Shown: one piece after another, positions 1 to 12,709 of the stretch
Layout of the letters: every line of letters begins with the position of its first letter
How positions within the stretch are numbered: position 1 is the stretch's first letter
Source: Morella rubra
Lineage: Eukaryota; Streptophyta; Magnoliopsida; Fagales; Myricaceae
Length of the DNA stretch: 64,000 nt
Direction: 5' to 3'
Assembly (NCBI GenBank): GCA_003952965.2
Contig: CM025849.1
Span: 7,227,947-7,291,946, forward strand
The notes under the pieces: model-generated
The model's database searches: none
Seen by the model: the letters and a program-made list of their open reading frames with translations, nothing else
Told to the model about the DNA's origin: nothing
Translations under genes and position numbers: made by a program

Positions 1-430
1 AGAGAGAGGAAGGGGAAAACCAAGAGAAGCCCAAGGTAAAGGGGGATCTAACATTTGGATTCAAAATTTTTGTGTGGGTAAATTGTTAGAAGTTAGTTTT
101 CGGTTCCTTCCTACACTGTTATCATGTTTGCTGCATGTTGGCAATTTGAGTTTGTGCCATGTTCAGCCGATTGTCGATGTCTGATGAGTTGGGGAATGAA
201 AGGCCTCAGCCTGCCCAAAGTTGTTGTTTGAAAGCCCTAAAGTGCTGATTTTGAGCCTTCTGTATGCATGTTCTTAGATTGGTTGCGGTTTGCGTAGCCA
301 TGTTAGTGACTTATGGAAAGTGTGTCTATTCTCTCGAGGTTGGCTCCTAGTGGTCTGAAAAAGAAAAGAAGAGACTTTGGTCAATCTTGCCCCAATTCCT
401 CGTTGTTTATATACTGTCTTCTGCGACAGG
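1..430. other. Unassigned intergenic sequence at left edge
   Basis: This stretch reads like ordinary moderately AT-rich plant DNA. It has no open frame of note, no recognisable repeat and no clear match to the mirrored sequence on the right side of the palindrome. It may be a cleaner piece of the same transposon neighbourhood. I see nothing to annotate in it. Confidence 0.3.
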
Positions 431-3400
431 TCACCGCTAAATAAATGAAGAAATACGGAATGCCATGCAATTAATCTTATGTTTCGTATAGAAAATGATT
501 ATTCTATATTCACCCTAAACTTTTTATCTGCTGATAGAGTGTTAGTAAAATGCTATGTCAAGTGTCAATGTTTAGTTGATTGAATGGACCAATAGCTGTC
601 TTTTGTGCAAGTAAGCCAAGATGCCTGTAAATTACTTTTCTTTCATGCCAATACTCTAATTCGATCCATGTCCGGCCTTTAGGAGCGAAGTTGCATAGGA
701 GAGAGTTTGAAAAATAGCAGAGCGTAAACAACAAAACACTTTGATGTTATGATTGATTCGTTCTTACTAGAGTGGTCGCTATCTAACGTGTCGATTCATC
801 TATTTCGTGATTTCTCTTGCAGTGTTCGATTCCTGATTTTGGCTACGGCTTGCTGTAATGCTATCCTTCCTAGTGTATACATCGTACGGCTGTAGTACAT
901 TCGTGGAAGGATAGATACCAGACTTAAGTGTAGCCATCCTAATCGCCGAGAACTAATACGATAAAAGACAATCTTATTAACAAAGATCTGGACATTTATA
1001 TCTTCGGAGAGATATAACACGATATCTTGTGTCTTGTGAAACTCGATAGGAAGGAAATAGTGGACTAGTGGCATATATCAGTAGTTGCTAGAGCTTGACT
1101 ATAGAACATAGAACTCCATGAACTCTTAGCATAAAGAGATGTTCGTTGTTTTTGTTTCCGGGCAGAGCCCCTTTACTGACGATCTCATGTTTAGACTTAG
1201 TTGGATTGAATTTTGAAGACATAGGTAAAGAGGTTATTGGTGCTTTTTGGTGCCCGATATGAGAATGCTTGTTATAGTGTGCTGTTAGTGTAGCTAGTAC
1301 CTACTATCTTGTCTGAACATGTCTGCATGTCTTGTGTTCCCAGGCTTAGAATCCCCTAAAGAGACATGTATCTTCCCAGAGATTGACATAAAGTTGAGTG
1401 GCTATGTTGTTAACCTTTATGATCGATTGAACGAACCGCATTACCTTCGCAATTCGTTGTTATCCTTGACGACAGGATTAGAACGAAAGGTTCCATTTGA
1501 TCAGAAGCGGCGCTGGGATAACCATGCTGTAGAACCTTCCGGAAATCAGGTGATAATGGTAAATTGGTGTAGAAGCATCATGTTCGTGAAGACTTCTCAA
1601 GGCCTGCGGCGTCAGAGGGCTGGCCAGAGCAAGTCCTTATTGTAACCAGTTCCGTGTAATGCAGTTTACTTGATATATCTTCTCTCGAGCAGTGACCCTT
1701 TCTGTAATGCTTAATGGCACAATCTTTTCCTCTGCGTCCTGGATCTTGAATTTTAAGCTATAATTTGAGACCATAATAGCAGAGAAGAAAGATATATCAG
1801 GATTTAAATATTCTCGAGTAATGAATATGCGAAGGAGCTGCTCCGTCCATGAATAATTAGTTTGTGATGTATGTGAATAGATAAAATGGTCCTCGAATAG
1901 CTACTGCCTCATGTTAGACCGTACTATCTGTGCTGGCTCCTCTAGCCAGCAGATGAATAGGTAAGAGTCATAACATGACAATAATTAACTCTTTATGAAT
2001 AGCATTTACAATGTTAGATTAAGTGTTAAGTTAATGCGGTTTTCGACACCCAGTCCGACTAAAAAATATTGGACTACCTTCCTAGATAGTTTATATGAGT
2101 CTTGTTTATATACCTTCACAGTGAGACTCAACCATGGGAAACATACCTTCTTGGATAAAGAAAGAAATTTTATAAAAGAATTCTGTAATTGTGTCCTCTC
2201 CTCGGCGAGTTTTTTCATTTTCATGAGTTTGAATTTTGTCTTGAGCGAAGTAGAATACGGTTAGTCAGGTTGACCTTGACCAAGCCCGTTGCATTGAGAG
2301 CATTCTAGCATAAAGCAGCTCATAGCAGAGTCCGAAAAGATTTCGTGTTCCTCCCTGTAAAATTGTTTCCTATATGGATCCAATCGTAGCGTCCGACAAA
2401 AAGCTCATCATATGCTCCTCTATCTTCTACACTCTGGAGAAATTCTTAATAGGGCCGTTATGCTCATTACTAAACTTGTTTGTTGAATATGTAGAATAGA
2501 AATAAATTAGATCCTAAAGGATGGCTCCGTTATCTTATTCCATATTCGTTATTGGCAGCATGTCGTGTACCAATCGATCACAGAAAAGAATTAGGCTATA
2601 AATATTGTAAGGATACCGTAATGTCTGGGAAAAATTCACAACACTTGATCCGGTGACGAGTCCAAGAAAGAGTATGAGTGAAAAGGTGCGTATTTTCGAG
2701 TATAATGAGTTGTTGCGAAGTGAGAATCTTGAAGAGAATTGAGTTATTACTGAATTTCTGTTTACATTACCTAAGCATTTACAAGCATACTTTAAGATAT
2801 GAACTGGTCTTCCATCTTCCAATAAGAATATAAGTATACTCCTTGCATGTGCATTTCGAACTTTCTGCCCTACACATATTTGGTATCAAGTTGGATGGAT
2901 GAATTTACGTGTCGCCAAAATATTGAAATAGTTATCTTATTATCTCCAAATGTGCCAATTATTACTACTCAAGTTCATTGCTGTAGTTTATATCATTACA
3001 TCGGCTATTCCTCTTTACTTTTTCTGTGAGCGACACGTTCGGTTCCCTTGAGGAGGGCCACTTTTAGTTTGTGCGTCATATCATTTTTTATAAGGATATG
3101 AGTTATCATATATTGACAGATGAACTTTACGTTTTTTTTTTATGTCGAATAAATGGAAAATGATTATACAACTCAATTCCGATTCTTGTTCTTGTTCTAT
3201 TTGTATGTATTTCGTTATTGATGGCCCGATCGAGATGTATTGCGATCTCATTTCCATTTTATCGCATACATTGCACTGCGATCATAAGCATTTTGCATAA
3301 TTGAGTATCCCTTATGAGAATTCAAAGGTTTGTGAGAATAGACAAGTAAATGTATAGTGCAAACTAGAGCTCTATTTTGCCTATGTACTCTGACAGATTT

Positions 3401-6400
3401 ACTAGTTAATAGGTGGAGTTCTGAAGGTTTTGGTCCTTTTAGTGAGTACTATCGGTGCACCATTATCGGTCACTAGAGTTTCCATATCCTCTCACTCCCG
3501 TTTGAAGACAAGCCCGAGTGATCCATGCACTTAATGAGCGTAACCGTTAACTTGTGAAAGCTGACATCACTTTATACTGACGCGGTGCCCGCTCTATCTC
3601 CGTCGGGAATGCCTAAGAATAACGCCAATGCAGGAAGCGAAATGGCAAGTGCTATTCTTGCTGGCGGGATCCTAATTGGGTTTCAATTGCGTCCGAATTG
3701 ATTGATGAGCCGGATTCCGATGCTCTTGACAGTTCATCATTTTACTGCTAAGGTGTGCCTGGTGGCAGCATAGAGACGTCGTCATCAGACTATTAGACGT
3801 TGGACTGGTCTAAAGTCAAATATAGACTCTAGTGGGACTCCTGATCGTTTTGGTCTTTTAGATATGGCATCTCTAATTCATTCAATGAGCTACGCAGTTA
3901 TATTATTTGCATAAGACCGTAAAATTATATTTTCCATGTATTCTGCAAAGAGATACGACGCACATACTCAACCTAACGATCGTTCAGAGGTAATATTAAT
4001 AGCGAAGACGCGATATACAGAATAAAGATTATCCAAAGATCTCGAGAGACGTATATTATGTGCACAGTTTATTTTTCATCTCTTTCAAAGTTAACTCCGA
4101 ATCTACAATGTTGTACCGCGTGACTGATGAGCGTTGAAAGGGTGTTTCGATAATCATGCTACTCGCAAGGCAATGTTTTTCTTTTTTGGCAATTCTATAA
4201 GGGCTTAAATATATCATTTAATCTATTTTATATCCTTTTAATCGCCTATTATTGTCGAGAGACGAATCATGGATCTACGAATTAATGGGTATTAATGGAT
4301 CCCATCCTCTCCTCCTGAGAGCCTGTACAGTGTACTGACTTCACTATAATCAGTACAACTACAGTTCTTTTCCGCAGAAATTTCCATAATATTAGTATGC
4401 ATATCCGGGACATCTGTGATATTTATTGTTGAGTGAAATGTCGTGCTCTTAAAGCACTATGAGAATTCTCGCTATCATATTCCCTACTCTTAGTTTCGCT
4501 GACAGGTAGGATTCGGAAGATCCTTGTAACTGTATGGACTATCCTTACTTCCATCCTATTTTGTAGATCCTAAGTATATGTTCTATGTCGAAAGGATTTA
4601 GAGTATAATTTCGTAAAAGAAAGTGGCTTCCGAACATGTCGACCTCTCCCTGATCGTATGTTGACTTCAGAACGCTCGTCTCTTAGGAAGAGTTTCATGA
4701 GGGGCATTTCAAATTAGGTCTTCCGCCATAGTGTAAACCAAGTCTGTGGACCAAGAGTCTCATGGCCCCCCACCTTGAATATATAATTTCTATGAATTTA
4801 ATTTTGACCGTTGTATCCGAAACTAGTTGTTATAAATATATGATTCCAATTATTTAGAGTGTTAGAATGCCTGCTGTGTGAAGAGTATTATAATATGCTT
4901 TGGGTCATTGTCCTCGCGATCGCATTGTAGTCCTAGCGTCTCTCTATTATTAACAACACATACAAAGAAAAATCTCTGTCTTGCTATAGTGAGAGTGTTT
5001 ATTAGTACCAGTACATTTCAGCATGTTGTAGTTCTAGTGTCGTATTTCAGTTGGGATATTGCCGTGCAATTCTGTATACCCAAAAATGCCCTACAAGTCC
5101 TTTTCGAGGGTTAAGATCCATTTACAAGGGCGGCGCACATTAAGCAGACGCACTCATTGATTGAGCTGATCCTGTGAGTCTCTCGACTGGAATAAAGCCC
5201 TCCTCTTATGAAGGGTTTTTCCTGTCGGCCAAACATAGTGGAGAGTAGCATCTACTGACACCGCGTTCGTGTACAATTCTAGTTAACCCTGCCCCCTCTT
5301 ACTAAGACTACAGAATGTTCATGTAACCGAGATGTTATCGGTCCCGGCCTCCTACCGAGCCAAGATAGTCCATTTAGCTAGATCATAAGGTGAATTTTAC
5401 GAGATCCAGGAGGCTTGTTGATAACGCCTGTATCTCCGTTCTTTGCCAGAAACGGTCTTTAACGACTGAGACTGGGCAGAGATTTGGTTCTCTTCGGGGT
5501 GATAGTGGATAAGTTGACATGATTTAAGTCACCCTTACTAGCCACTCTAGCCAAAGCCGTTCGTTACATACCCTGATCGTTTGATTCGACCATAATCGAA
5601 AGACGGCGTATCTCCTCCTTGTTTGTTCAATTTCTTTCGATAGTGCGTATAGTGGATCCATTGTTAAACGCGTGTGCGTTTGTTACGGAGATGGATATTC
5701 TCGCCCAGCTCTTTGCAGCTCACTACCGCCACTCGGAAGAGTTAGACTGAGAGCCAAAGTCAGTGTCATCGTTTTCATTCATTGGAGGGAGACAGAAACT
5801 GCCAAACACGCTCTCTTCTAGCTACTAGATTTTCTCGTAGGGAAAATGATAAACTTCCAGTATTTGTGAGGGTTCTCATATATTTATCTATACTCCTGCT
5901 CTCAATTCATGATATTTTATGTATCGCGCCTGCATCTCCTGTCCCTGTGATTGTGGCGGCTTAGCAGGTCCCATAGGTTATATTGCTACAACTGTATTGT
6001 GTATCTCATTCACCTGGCTTTGCCTTCTCAATTTCTTCTCCTCATTAAGTATGGAAATATAGGTGACAGACCCAACCTCAAATACAGATTCTTCCTGCCT
6101 CTCATTAGGAGGAGCCTCCCAAAGGTGACCTATGTTAATATGGTTCTGTTTTTTTCCTCTTTCCTCTCCCTTAGTTATCCCAGTTCATGCCGGTACAGCG
6201 TTTGACTATCAATAGTACTTGTTCCTTTATATACTTCTGTACCTTGCGTGTATGAATTTTTTTCTCTCTGTAAGGTCAAACCCACATATTCAATGGAAAG
6301 CTTACGAGATGTATTTTTATCTTACATTCCAATCTCTCTATCACCCGTGCAGTATCCCTCAAGTGACCCATACCCGATATTGTGATCTCACAAATGACCG

Positions 6401-6660
6401 AGTTGCTTAATGTTTGAAACTCTGATGGAGGCTTTTGTAACTCCCGACTTGCTGGTGTTTGATGCACTCTTCTGAATAGAGAATTCTACCTTTCATTCTG
6501 TATATGAGGTCCCTGAGCGTGAGTTCGATGAACTTTTGTGGGTTCGAAGATCCTTTCGATGAGGACCTATGTTGGTTGCAAGGGATATAAGCTCCTTATG
6601 ATACGGATAATATAGGACTTCTCTCTCCGAATTACGTACAAAAGCCCGGCTGCTTTCTCT
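431..6660 (-). other. Degraded, insertion-rich reverse-complement copy of gypsy pol (probable uncorrected long-read sequence)
   Basis: No gene is supported here. Read as reverse complement from 6660 downwards, the sequence follows the right-hand gypsy pol from 18752 onwards in the same order but with many extra bases. Anchors are the ttcaaacatta motif (18859-18869, also near 6400), the ggttgacctta motif near 18940 (ggtttgacctta near 6280), gtaccgcatgaaact near 18975 (gtaccggcatgaact near 6190), and acaggagatgcag at 19119-19131 (reverse complement of 5930-5942). The left copy is about twice as long as the right one over the first few hundred bases. An insertion-dominated error profile fits raw long-read sequence better than evolutionary decay. 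Short open frames here, such as 1319-1645, are incidental. Alignment is convincing from about 5.9 to 6.66 kb; further left it is an extrapolation. Confidence 0.6.
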
Positions 6661-9600
6661 TGGTCACGGATCTCCATGCGTATCTGGTTGTATCCCAAGA
6701 ATGCATCAAGAAATGACAACATCTCATGCTCGGCGGTGGAGTCGACCAGTAGATCGATACAAGGCAGGGGAAACTGTCCTTGGGACACGACCGATTAAGA
6801 TCTTTAAAGTCCACACAGATCCGCCACTTACCATTGGCTTTTTTCACCATGAACACATTGGAGAGCCAGTCGGGATAGTGCACCTCACGAATAAAGTTGG
6901 CAACTAGCAATTTACTAACCTCCTCAGCAATTGCTTGATTGCGTTCGGGTGCAAAGGTCCTCCTCTTTTGTCGGAGAGGTTTGGCGTCTGGTAAGATACT
7001 CAACTAGTGGGCGATGATGTTTGGATCGATTCCTTCCATATCTGAGTGAGACCATGCAAATGCAATGCAATGTTGCACCAAGAATTTGACCAAGGTATCA
7101 CGTAGAGTTCCAGTCAGCGCAGCGCTGATGCGTATTGTCTTTCCTGGTGCAATTTCGACCTCGTCTAGGCTCTCCGCAACTTGTGGTTTGACCATGCTCT
7201 TTTGGTTTTGGTCGTCGAGCTCAAGGTCGGTGTCTATTGGGGGCAGCTCGGCAGGAGTGTCGCTGGTAACTTTGTGGCTTTTCTCCACAACCTGACAAGA
7301 TTCACCTTTTACGACAGAATAGTAGTAGCCTCGAGCAGCTTTTTGATCTCCTTTGACAATACCCAGTCTTATAAGGGTGGGAAACTTTAAGGTTAGATGA
7401 TAGATGGAGGAGATGACGTGGAAGGTAGCCAGAGTAGAGCATCTGATGATAGCATTGGACAAAGACCATTTGTTGACCACAAGAAAGTCCACGAGGGTGG
7501 TGGCGGTAGCGAGGTAGGTGCCCATGATTACTGACAGCAGCACAGAATCTACCGGACTGACTCGTTCTCCGGCAAACCTGAACAGCTCCACATCACGAGA
7601 TACGACGGGGAGTCTTGGATACCTTAACCTAATTGGTCGTAAGCCCCGAAAATGCTTATGTCAACTGAACTGCCGTTGTCGACGAGCACCCTCCAAACAA
7701 CAAAGTTGGATATCATAACAGTGATGACAAGTGCATCATTGTGAGGCTGTATGACTCCTTTTGTGTTGGATGTTGTGAACGTAATAGTTATTTCTTCCGT
7801 ACGAGGTCGCTTGGGGTACTATTCTGCAAGGAAAACCTATTGGTGTTGCGCTTCCTACACGTAATTCTTTTATGCTCTCCTACTAGAGCCACCAATGTTG
7901 TGTCCTCTTATGATCATTCGGACCTTCCCCCGAGAAGGAGGTGGGGGTAAATCTATTTGTGCGAGCAAGTTGTCTACCATAGGTTGGCGATCCTGGTATG
8001 GGGTGTATTCGCTGGAATGGTCTTGTCGAGGAACGCCATGCTATAGTATGAAGCGTCGTAGTTTTTCTTACTAGAGTAGATACTCAATTTGTCTCTTGAG
8101 CTCGTAGTAGTTGTCCGTGTTGTGTCTGTGATCTTCATGGAATTTATAATATTTGTTCTAGTCTCGCCTCTCAAATGGTGTTTTTAGCTTTAAATGCCAT
8201 TTGACACTTGGGTCTTACCTTATATGCATCAAAATTTCCCTAAGGGCAGCATTGAGGGCCATGAAAGTGGTGGGAGGGCATGGCTCTAGAGGTGGCAGAT
8301 CGCGCCTCATTGGTCGAACGGCGAACGGTCCCTCGTTAGTGATCATTTATCTCGATAGTGCGGTCGACGTCACGGTCCTTTTCTCCCCCTACTGGTCAGA
8401 AGGTGTGGAATGAGATGTGCAGCGAACATGTCCTCAAAGTTCATGTGTTTTGTGCTTTCGTCATGGCATCTGCAAAATTGGTCGGGGCTTTCCTCGTGAG
8501 GGTCTTAAGGAAATCGCTTGGCAGGAGACTTGTCATTAAAGCCACAAGCTTGACCTCATCGGTAGCCTAGGAGACTATGATGACCTCACGATTGAAGCGG
8601 GCTATGTAATTGCGTAGGCTTTCCTTAGGATTTTGCTTGATGCTAAACAAATAGGAAGTCGGGCATTTGATCCACCGATTGGATATGAAATGGCTCAGGA
8701 ACTACGTGCCAAGGGTGTCAAAGTCGTCGATGGTTCCAGCCGGTAGACCAAAAAACCATCATTGTGCTAATCCCTAAAGAGTTAATTAGAACACACAGCA
8801 AAGGATAAGATATGCATATGATTGGACGTACAAGTATTGGCGGAAGATCTCCAGGTGGTCGTAGGGGTCGCCGGAGCCGTCGAACAAGTCGATCTGAGTG
8901 GTCGAAAGCATAGGGGCAGCGTGCACACCAGCACCTTCAACGTAAATAGGGAGCTGCCGACGTTTGCTAGGATGGTGGAGTCATTGGTTTTAGGGTACTC
9001 CATTTTGCTCAGCTTCTGTTGGAGTAACAAGATCTGTTCTGCCTATCTGGCCATCTGCTCATGGAAGGCAGCTTGCCAACCTTCCTCTCTATGCTGCTTG
9101 GGAGGAGATTGGTGAGTCGAGGGGTTGTCTACAGTTTCTTCGTGTGAATGAGACATATGTAAACATGGAGGGGACAGTGGAGGCATGGCTTGTGGGGTCG
9201 TGTTGATCTGGTGGACAAGATTCTCGACAGCCTGGACCAAGGTGGCTAGTAACGCGTCACTATTGGGGACAAGTTCTGAGTTTGTCATTGCATTGTTATT
9301 TTGGACGAGCCCCGCGTTTGTCTCCGGAGTTGCCTGGTCGCATTTGGTATTTCAACAGAGGAAGTCATTGCAGTGAAAAAGGGATGCAAAAGGGATGGTT
9401 GGAGGATGCTGTGGTGAGCGTACAATGTGTTTGGAGGAGGCTTTTTTTTCGAGAGTTTCCACAGACGGCGCCAACTGATGATGAAAAAAATCACCAAGAG
9501 CTGGAGCCAATCAGACCTGAAAGGAAACAAGGAAAGGGGCGGCGTTGAATGTTGAGACTCCGATGCCTAAGTTAGATCTCAAGAGAGTTTTACTATTAGA

Positions 9601-9790
9601 GAAGTAATTAAGCTTAAGAAAATATGAAGGGGGTTCCTGACTATTTATATATGAGGGGATAGAGTCCTAAGAAGAGTTTAATACCGTGAGCCTTTAGGAC
9701 TCTTTGATAACCGAGAAGGAAGGCATGGAGGGATTAATTTATATTCGTACGGGTCGGGGGCCTTGGTGTGACTATGGTCTTGGGCGGGAC
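6661..9790 (-). mobile_element. Ty3/gypsy 5' half, left-arm copy (minus strand)
   Basis: This is a mirror copy of 15591-18762. On the minus strand, the LTR lies at about 9475-9790. The primer-binding site follows at 9462-9473 (cagacggcgcca on +). Broken gag frames lie about 8000-9370. The protease region is 7004-7600 and the reverse transcriptase start is 6660-7003. All coding parts have stops or frameshifts. It should not be counted as a second independent element until the palindrome is verified. Confidence 0.8.
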
Positions 9791-10463
9791 TACAGCTAGG
9801 CCAGTCATATTATGGCCCATCAATAAACATAAAATATTTACTCAAACCATTTTTCACTTTAGTTTTTCATTAACTCCCATAAATCAAAAAATTTTACATT
9901 ACCAAAATTTTGGTTTGCAAACACCATCTAAGACATCCAAAAAAACTCGCTCCCAAATATGCCCGTCTTCCAAAGTTTTAGCCTCTGGTTGTTAGCATAA
10001 GAAATTGATGGAAATTTTTTGACAGCTACTTTTTACAAATTCCAATAAGATCTACACTAACTTCAATAAAAATATGTTTGCATAAAAATTATCCAAACAG
10101 AGTTGGTCTTTCAAAAGTTTTTATGCATGTGGTTTGGTTCTTTCTTGAAAGAAAACTTTGCATAAACCTATCGCAGGTGATGGGTTCCTGCACTAGTCTT
10201 TTCAAAGTTTATGGGCACCTTAGATAGGCACCACACTAGGATAGTCTAACCATATGAGATTTCACTCGTTACAAAAAAAACAAAACAAAATTGCATAAAC
10301 CTGATTTGTAAATTTACTCATTACTCTTCTATCATTATTTTCCAGTCATTCTGAAGAAAAAAAAAGGTGAGGTTAAATATATTTTGCACCCTCCAATCAG
10401 GATTTGGTTGTCACCAATAAAGGATCATCGACAGTTGGAAATTTTGAGTCATTTTTGCCATGA
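9791..10463. other. Sequence between gypsy LTR and CACTA end, left arm
   Basis: No gene is seen. The stretch is AT-rich non-coding DNA upstream of the gypsy LTR, mirrored at 14949-15590. It may be the host sequence into which the gypsy and CACTA elements inserted. Confidence 0.4.
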
Positions 10464-11373
10464 CACTACGACAAATTTTACTTTTTGGGATGCCAAAAAA
10501 TTCATCCCAAAAAGTACTATTGTTTTTGGGACTGAAATTCAATATGTCCCATTTTTTTCTCTTGATAGTTTTTTTTTTTTGGGGACGAAATTATCCGTAA
10601 AAAAAAAGGAAGTCAATTTTTTAGGACGAAAACCCACTATCGCAAAAAAATTGACTGAGTTTTTGGGACGGAATCTTCCCGTCCCAAAAAAAGAGTAATT
10701 TTAGGGACAAACTCGTCCGTTAAAATCATCTCGTTCAAACCTTCAATAACCTTTCCAACTTTACTTACATGGTTTTGAAAGTGCTCAAACGAATAAATTA
10801 ACGTTATATAATGCCAATCTCCATCACCGTTTGAACTAACGTGTACATCTCGATACCCAAATCCACAGTGTTTGTTCTTAAAAACCTTCATTCGGACAAC
10901 AACGAATCTTTTGGGATGCCATTACATGTCTTGAAAAACATAAGCATTTTTTTCCCTACCATAATAAATGCACGTCATCATCTAGTTTATTATTTTTTTG
11001 TAACGTTCCGTTCCCGTTCCAGCAAATTATGAACGTTCAGAATATGAATCTGACAGTTCTGACAGTTTTTTAAACAATCATTCATCGGATTATAACACAC
11101 TCCCAACCCACTCATTTTCTCACATTCTCACAAACTCACCAAAATTTTCTCTTAATCTCTCATTTCCTCGTTTCCTCTGTGCAACTCGTATTTCCTAGCC
11201 TCTACACACTACAGGTATGCTTTTTAACGCATTTTAATCCATGAAACTTTGTTTTGTAGTTTTTTTTTTTTTTGCATAGATTTTGTTTTCATGTATTTTG
11301 ATTTGAATATGCTATGAATCTTGAAAATAAGTGCATTTTATTGAATGTGTACGTTTCTAGTTAGTTTAAGATT
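10464..11373. mobile_element. CACTA element 1, terminal region (left-arm copy)
   Basis: The element end is the CACTACGAC motif at 10464. It is followed by subterminal repeats rich in the ttttgggacg motif in both orientations, at about 10490-10720, the layout typical of En/Spm-type (CACTA) transposon ends. A second CACTA end is nested inside it at 11374. The opposite terminus is not seen: the palindrome only provides the mirror of this same end, at 14948. No transposase frame belongs to it here. Confidence 0.65.
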
Positions 11374-12670
11374 CACTACAGGAATAAAGGCCTATAGCGG
11401 CGGCCGTACACCGCCGCTATAGGTTCCAAAACCGCTGCTATATCCTATAGCAGCGGTTTTTTAGCGGCGGTCGTGACCGCCGCTATATCTCCGTCGGCAC
11501 AGACCTATAGCGGCGGTTTTGGAGACCGCTGGTGTATACGTTGGCTATTAGCGGCGGTCACACAGGGCGGTTGACCGCCGCTATATAGCCAACTTTTTGC
11601 CGCGGACGATCTGTAGCGCGGGCAGGCCGCTACCGCTGTTTTAGCGGTCTGACATGGTTATAGCGGCGGTCACCTAACCGCCGCTATAACCCTTTACGTT
11701 GGTTTCACCTATAGCGGCGGTCAGTGACCGCTGCTATAGTTTTTTTTTTTTTTTTTTTTAAATCTCTTTTTGGGTTATATTTTCCTACCATACAAATTTG
11801 TTCTTATATGAGATTGTATTGATTAATGGAAACAAAGAAAAGTGCAATAAAACAAAATATATTTCATTATAAGGAGGTCTTACAAGTTTTACATCAAACA
11901 AAAATAAGTTAATGATATTTTCTCAGTAGACTAAAGGCTAACAAGTCATGACATTGAAGTACAAATAACTCTAAATTTAATCCTGTCCACCTTCAGCACC
12001 ATCTGCTCCTCCACTTTCTGCGTCATCGGCATTGTCTGCTATTACAATAATGTAAAATTAACAAACAGTAATGACATGAACAAAGCTAAAAGAGCTTCAT
12101 ACATACTTAAAATTAAATTAATAACAGTATTCATTTATGTTTGTATCTTACCAACACTTGTTTTCCGACTTGCATGAGATGATCTATGAATTGCTGGTGA
12201 AACCTGATTGTTATTGGAACATCTTGGTATTGACGTTGCTCCTACAACAGTTAAACAAACATTAATTAACTACGAAATATACATAAATAGAGTCAATAGT
12301 AATATTTAAGGATAAGTAAATAAAACTTTTACCCAAGCTTGTGCCATCATTTGTATTGTAGATTTTAGCGATGCTACTTCAGACTCCAACATCTGAACTC
12401 TATTTTCCATAAATACGGCTCTCTCGTTACTAGAGGATGTCGGCTGACTGTATCTTACGTTGGTGTTGGTAGGATGAGATGAAGGAGTTGGTCCTAATCC
12501 AACGCCGCGAATGCGACCATGTCGTTCTGGACCAATCACTTGTGCATATCGGTCAGATGGTGACCAACCGATGCTGCCATCCACTCTAAATTCGTCAGAA
12601 GTTTGTGAACTTCCTGAATCGTTCAGTCCAATCTCCTCCATTCGCCTCTGAGAGAGTACAACGTACAATT
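11374..12670. mobile_element. CACTA element 2, terminal ~1.3 kb (left-arm copy)
   Basis: The terminus CACTACAGGAATAAAGGC starts at 11374. It is followed by about 370 bp packed with tatagcggcgg repeats in both orientations (11395-11740), a classic CACTA subterminal repeat block. A poly-T tract and the last exons of an element-encoded protein (minus strand, about 12034-12652) follow. Sequence stops at the palindrome axis, so only one end of the element is represented. The mirror copy is 12710-14012. Confidence 0.8.
12034..12652 (-). pseudogene. CACTA-encoded protein, C-terminal exons (left-arm copy)
   Basis: This is the mirror of the gene fragment at 12732-13401, with the same GPERHGRIRGVGLGPTPS core and coiled-coil segment. 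A one-base substitution near the axis (gaggagatt against gaagagatt) is silent or conservative. The exon ending near 12334 continues through the same introns as in the right arm. See the right-arm entry for domains. Confidence 0.65.
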
Positions 12671-12709
12671 AAAATTTGAATTAATATTCGCACATTGAAA
12701 TCAATCTCC
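12671..12709. other. Spacer (loop) of the giant palindrome
   Basis: These 39 bases, AT-rich and not self-complementary, separate the two arms. The left arm ends in gtacaacgtacaatt and the right arm starts with aattgtacgttgtac. The spacer reads as genomic sequence and does not resemble a sequencing adapter. The axis sits just inside what looks like an intron of a CACTA-encoded gene. Confidence 0.9.

Larger units (their letters stand above)
6661..12670. repeat. Left arm of a ~6 kb inverted repeat (giant palindrome)
   Basis: This arm is the reverse complement of 12710-18762, paired so that coordinates sum to about 25380 near the axis and 25413 near the outer end. The net length difference is only about 33 bases. 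Differences are mainly one- or two-base indels and short deletions in this arm, for example near 9420, 9530-9570, 9715 and 10998-11070. It contains inverted copies of the gypsy 5' half and of two CACTA ends. Near-identity of unrelated nested elements in both arms means the whole stretch was copied once, recently or artefactually. Confidence 0.95.

Noticed and set aside
796-6467. Short frames in the left flank (for example 1319-1645, 4878-5114, 5782-5964)
   Set aside because: They lie in the noisy mirror of gypsy pol and share no motif with any family; frames in insertion-riddled sequence are meaningless.
11395-11740. CRISPR-like regular repeats
   Set aside because: The repeats occur in both orientations with irregular spacing inside a CACTA subterminal region of a plant genome.
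12671-12709. Sequencing adapter left at the palindrome axis
   Set aside because: The spacer is AT-rich and does not resemble the known hairpin adapter as I remember it, so an unremoved adapter is not directly visible. A fold-back chimera without adapter remains possible.
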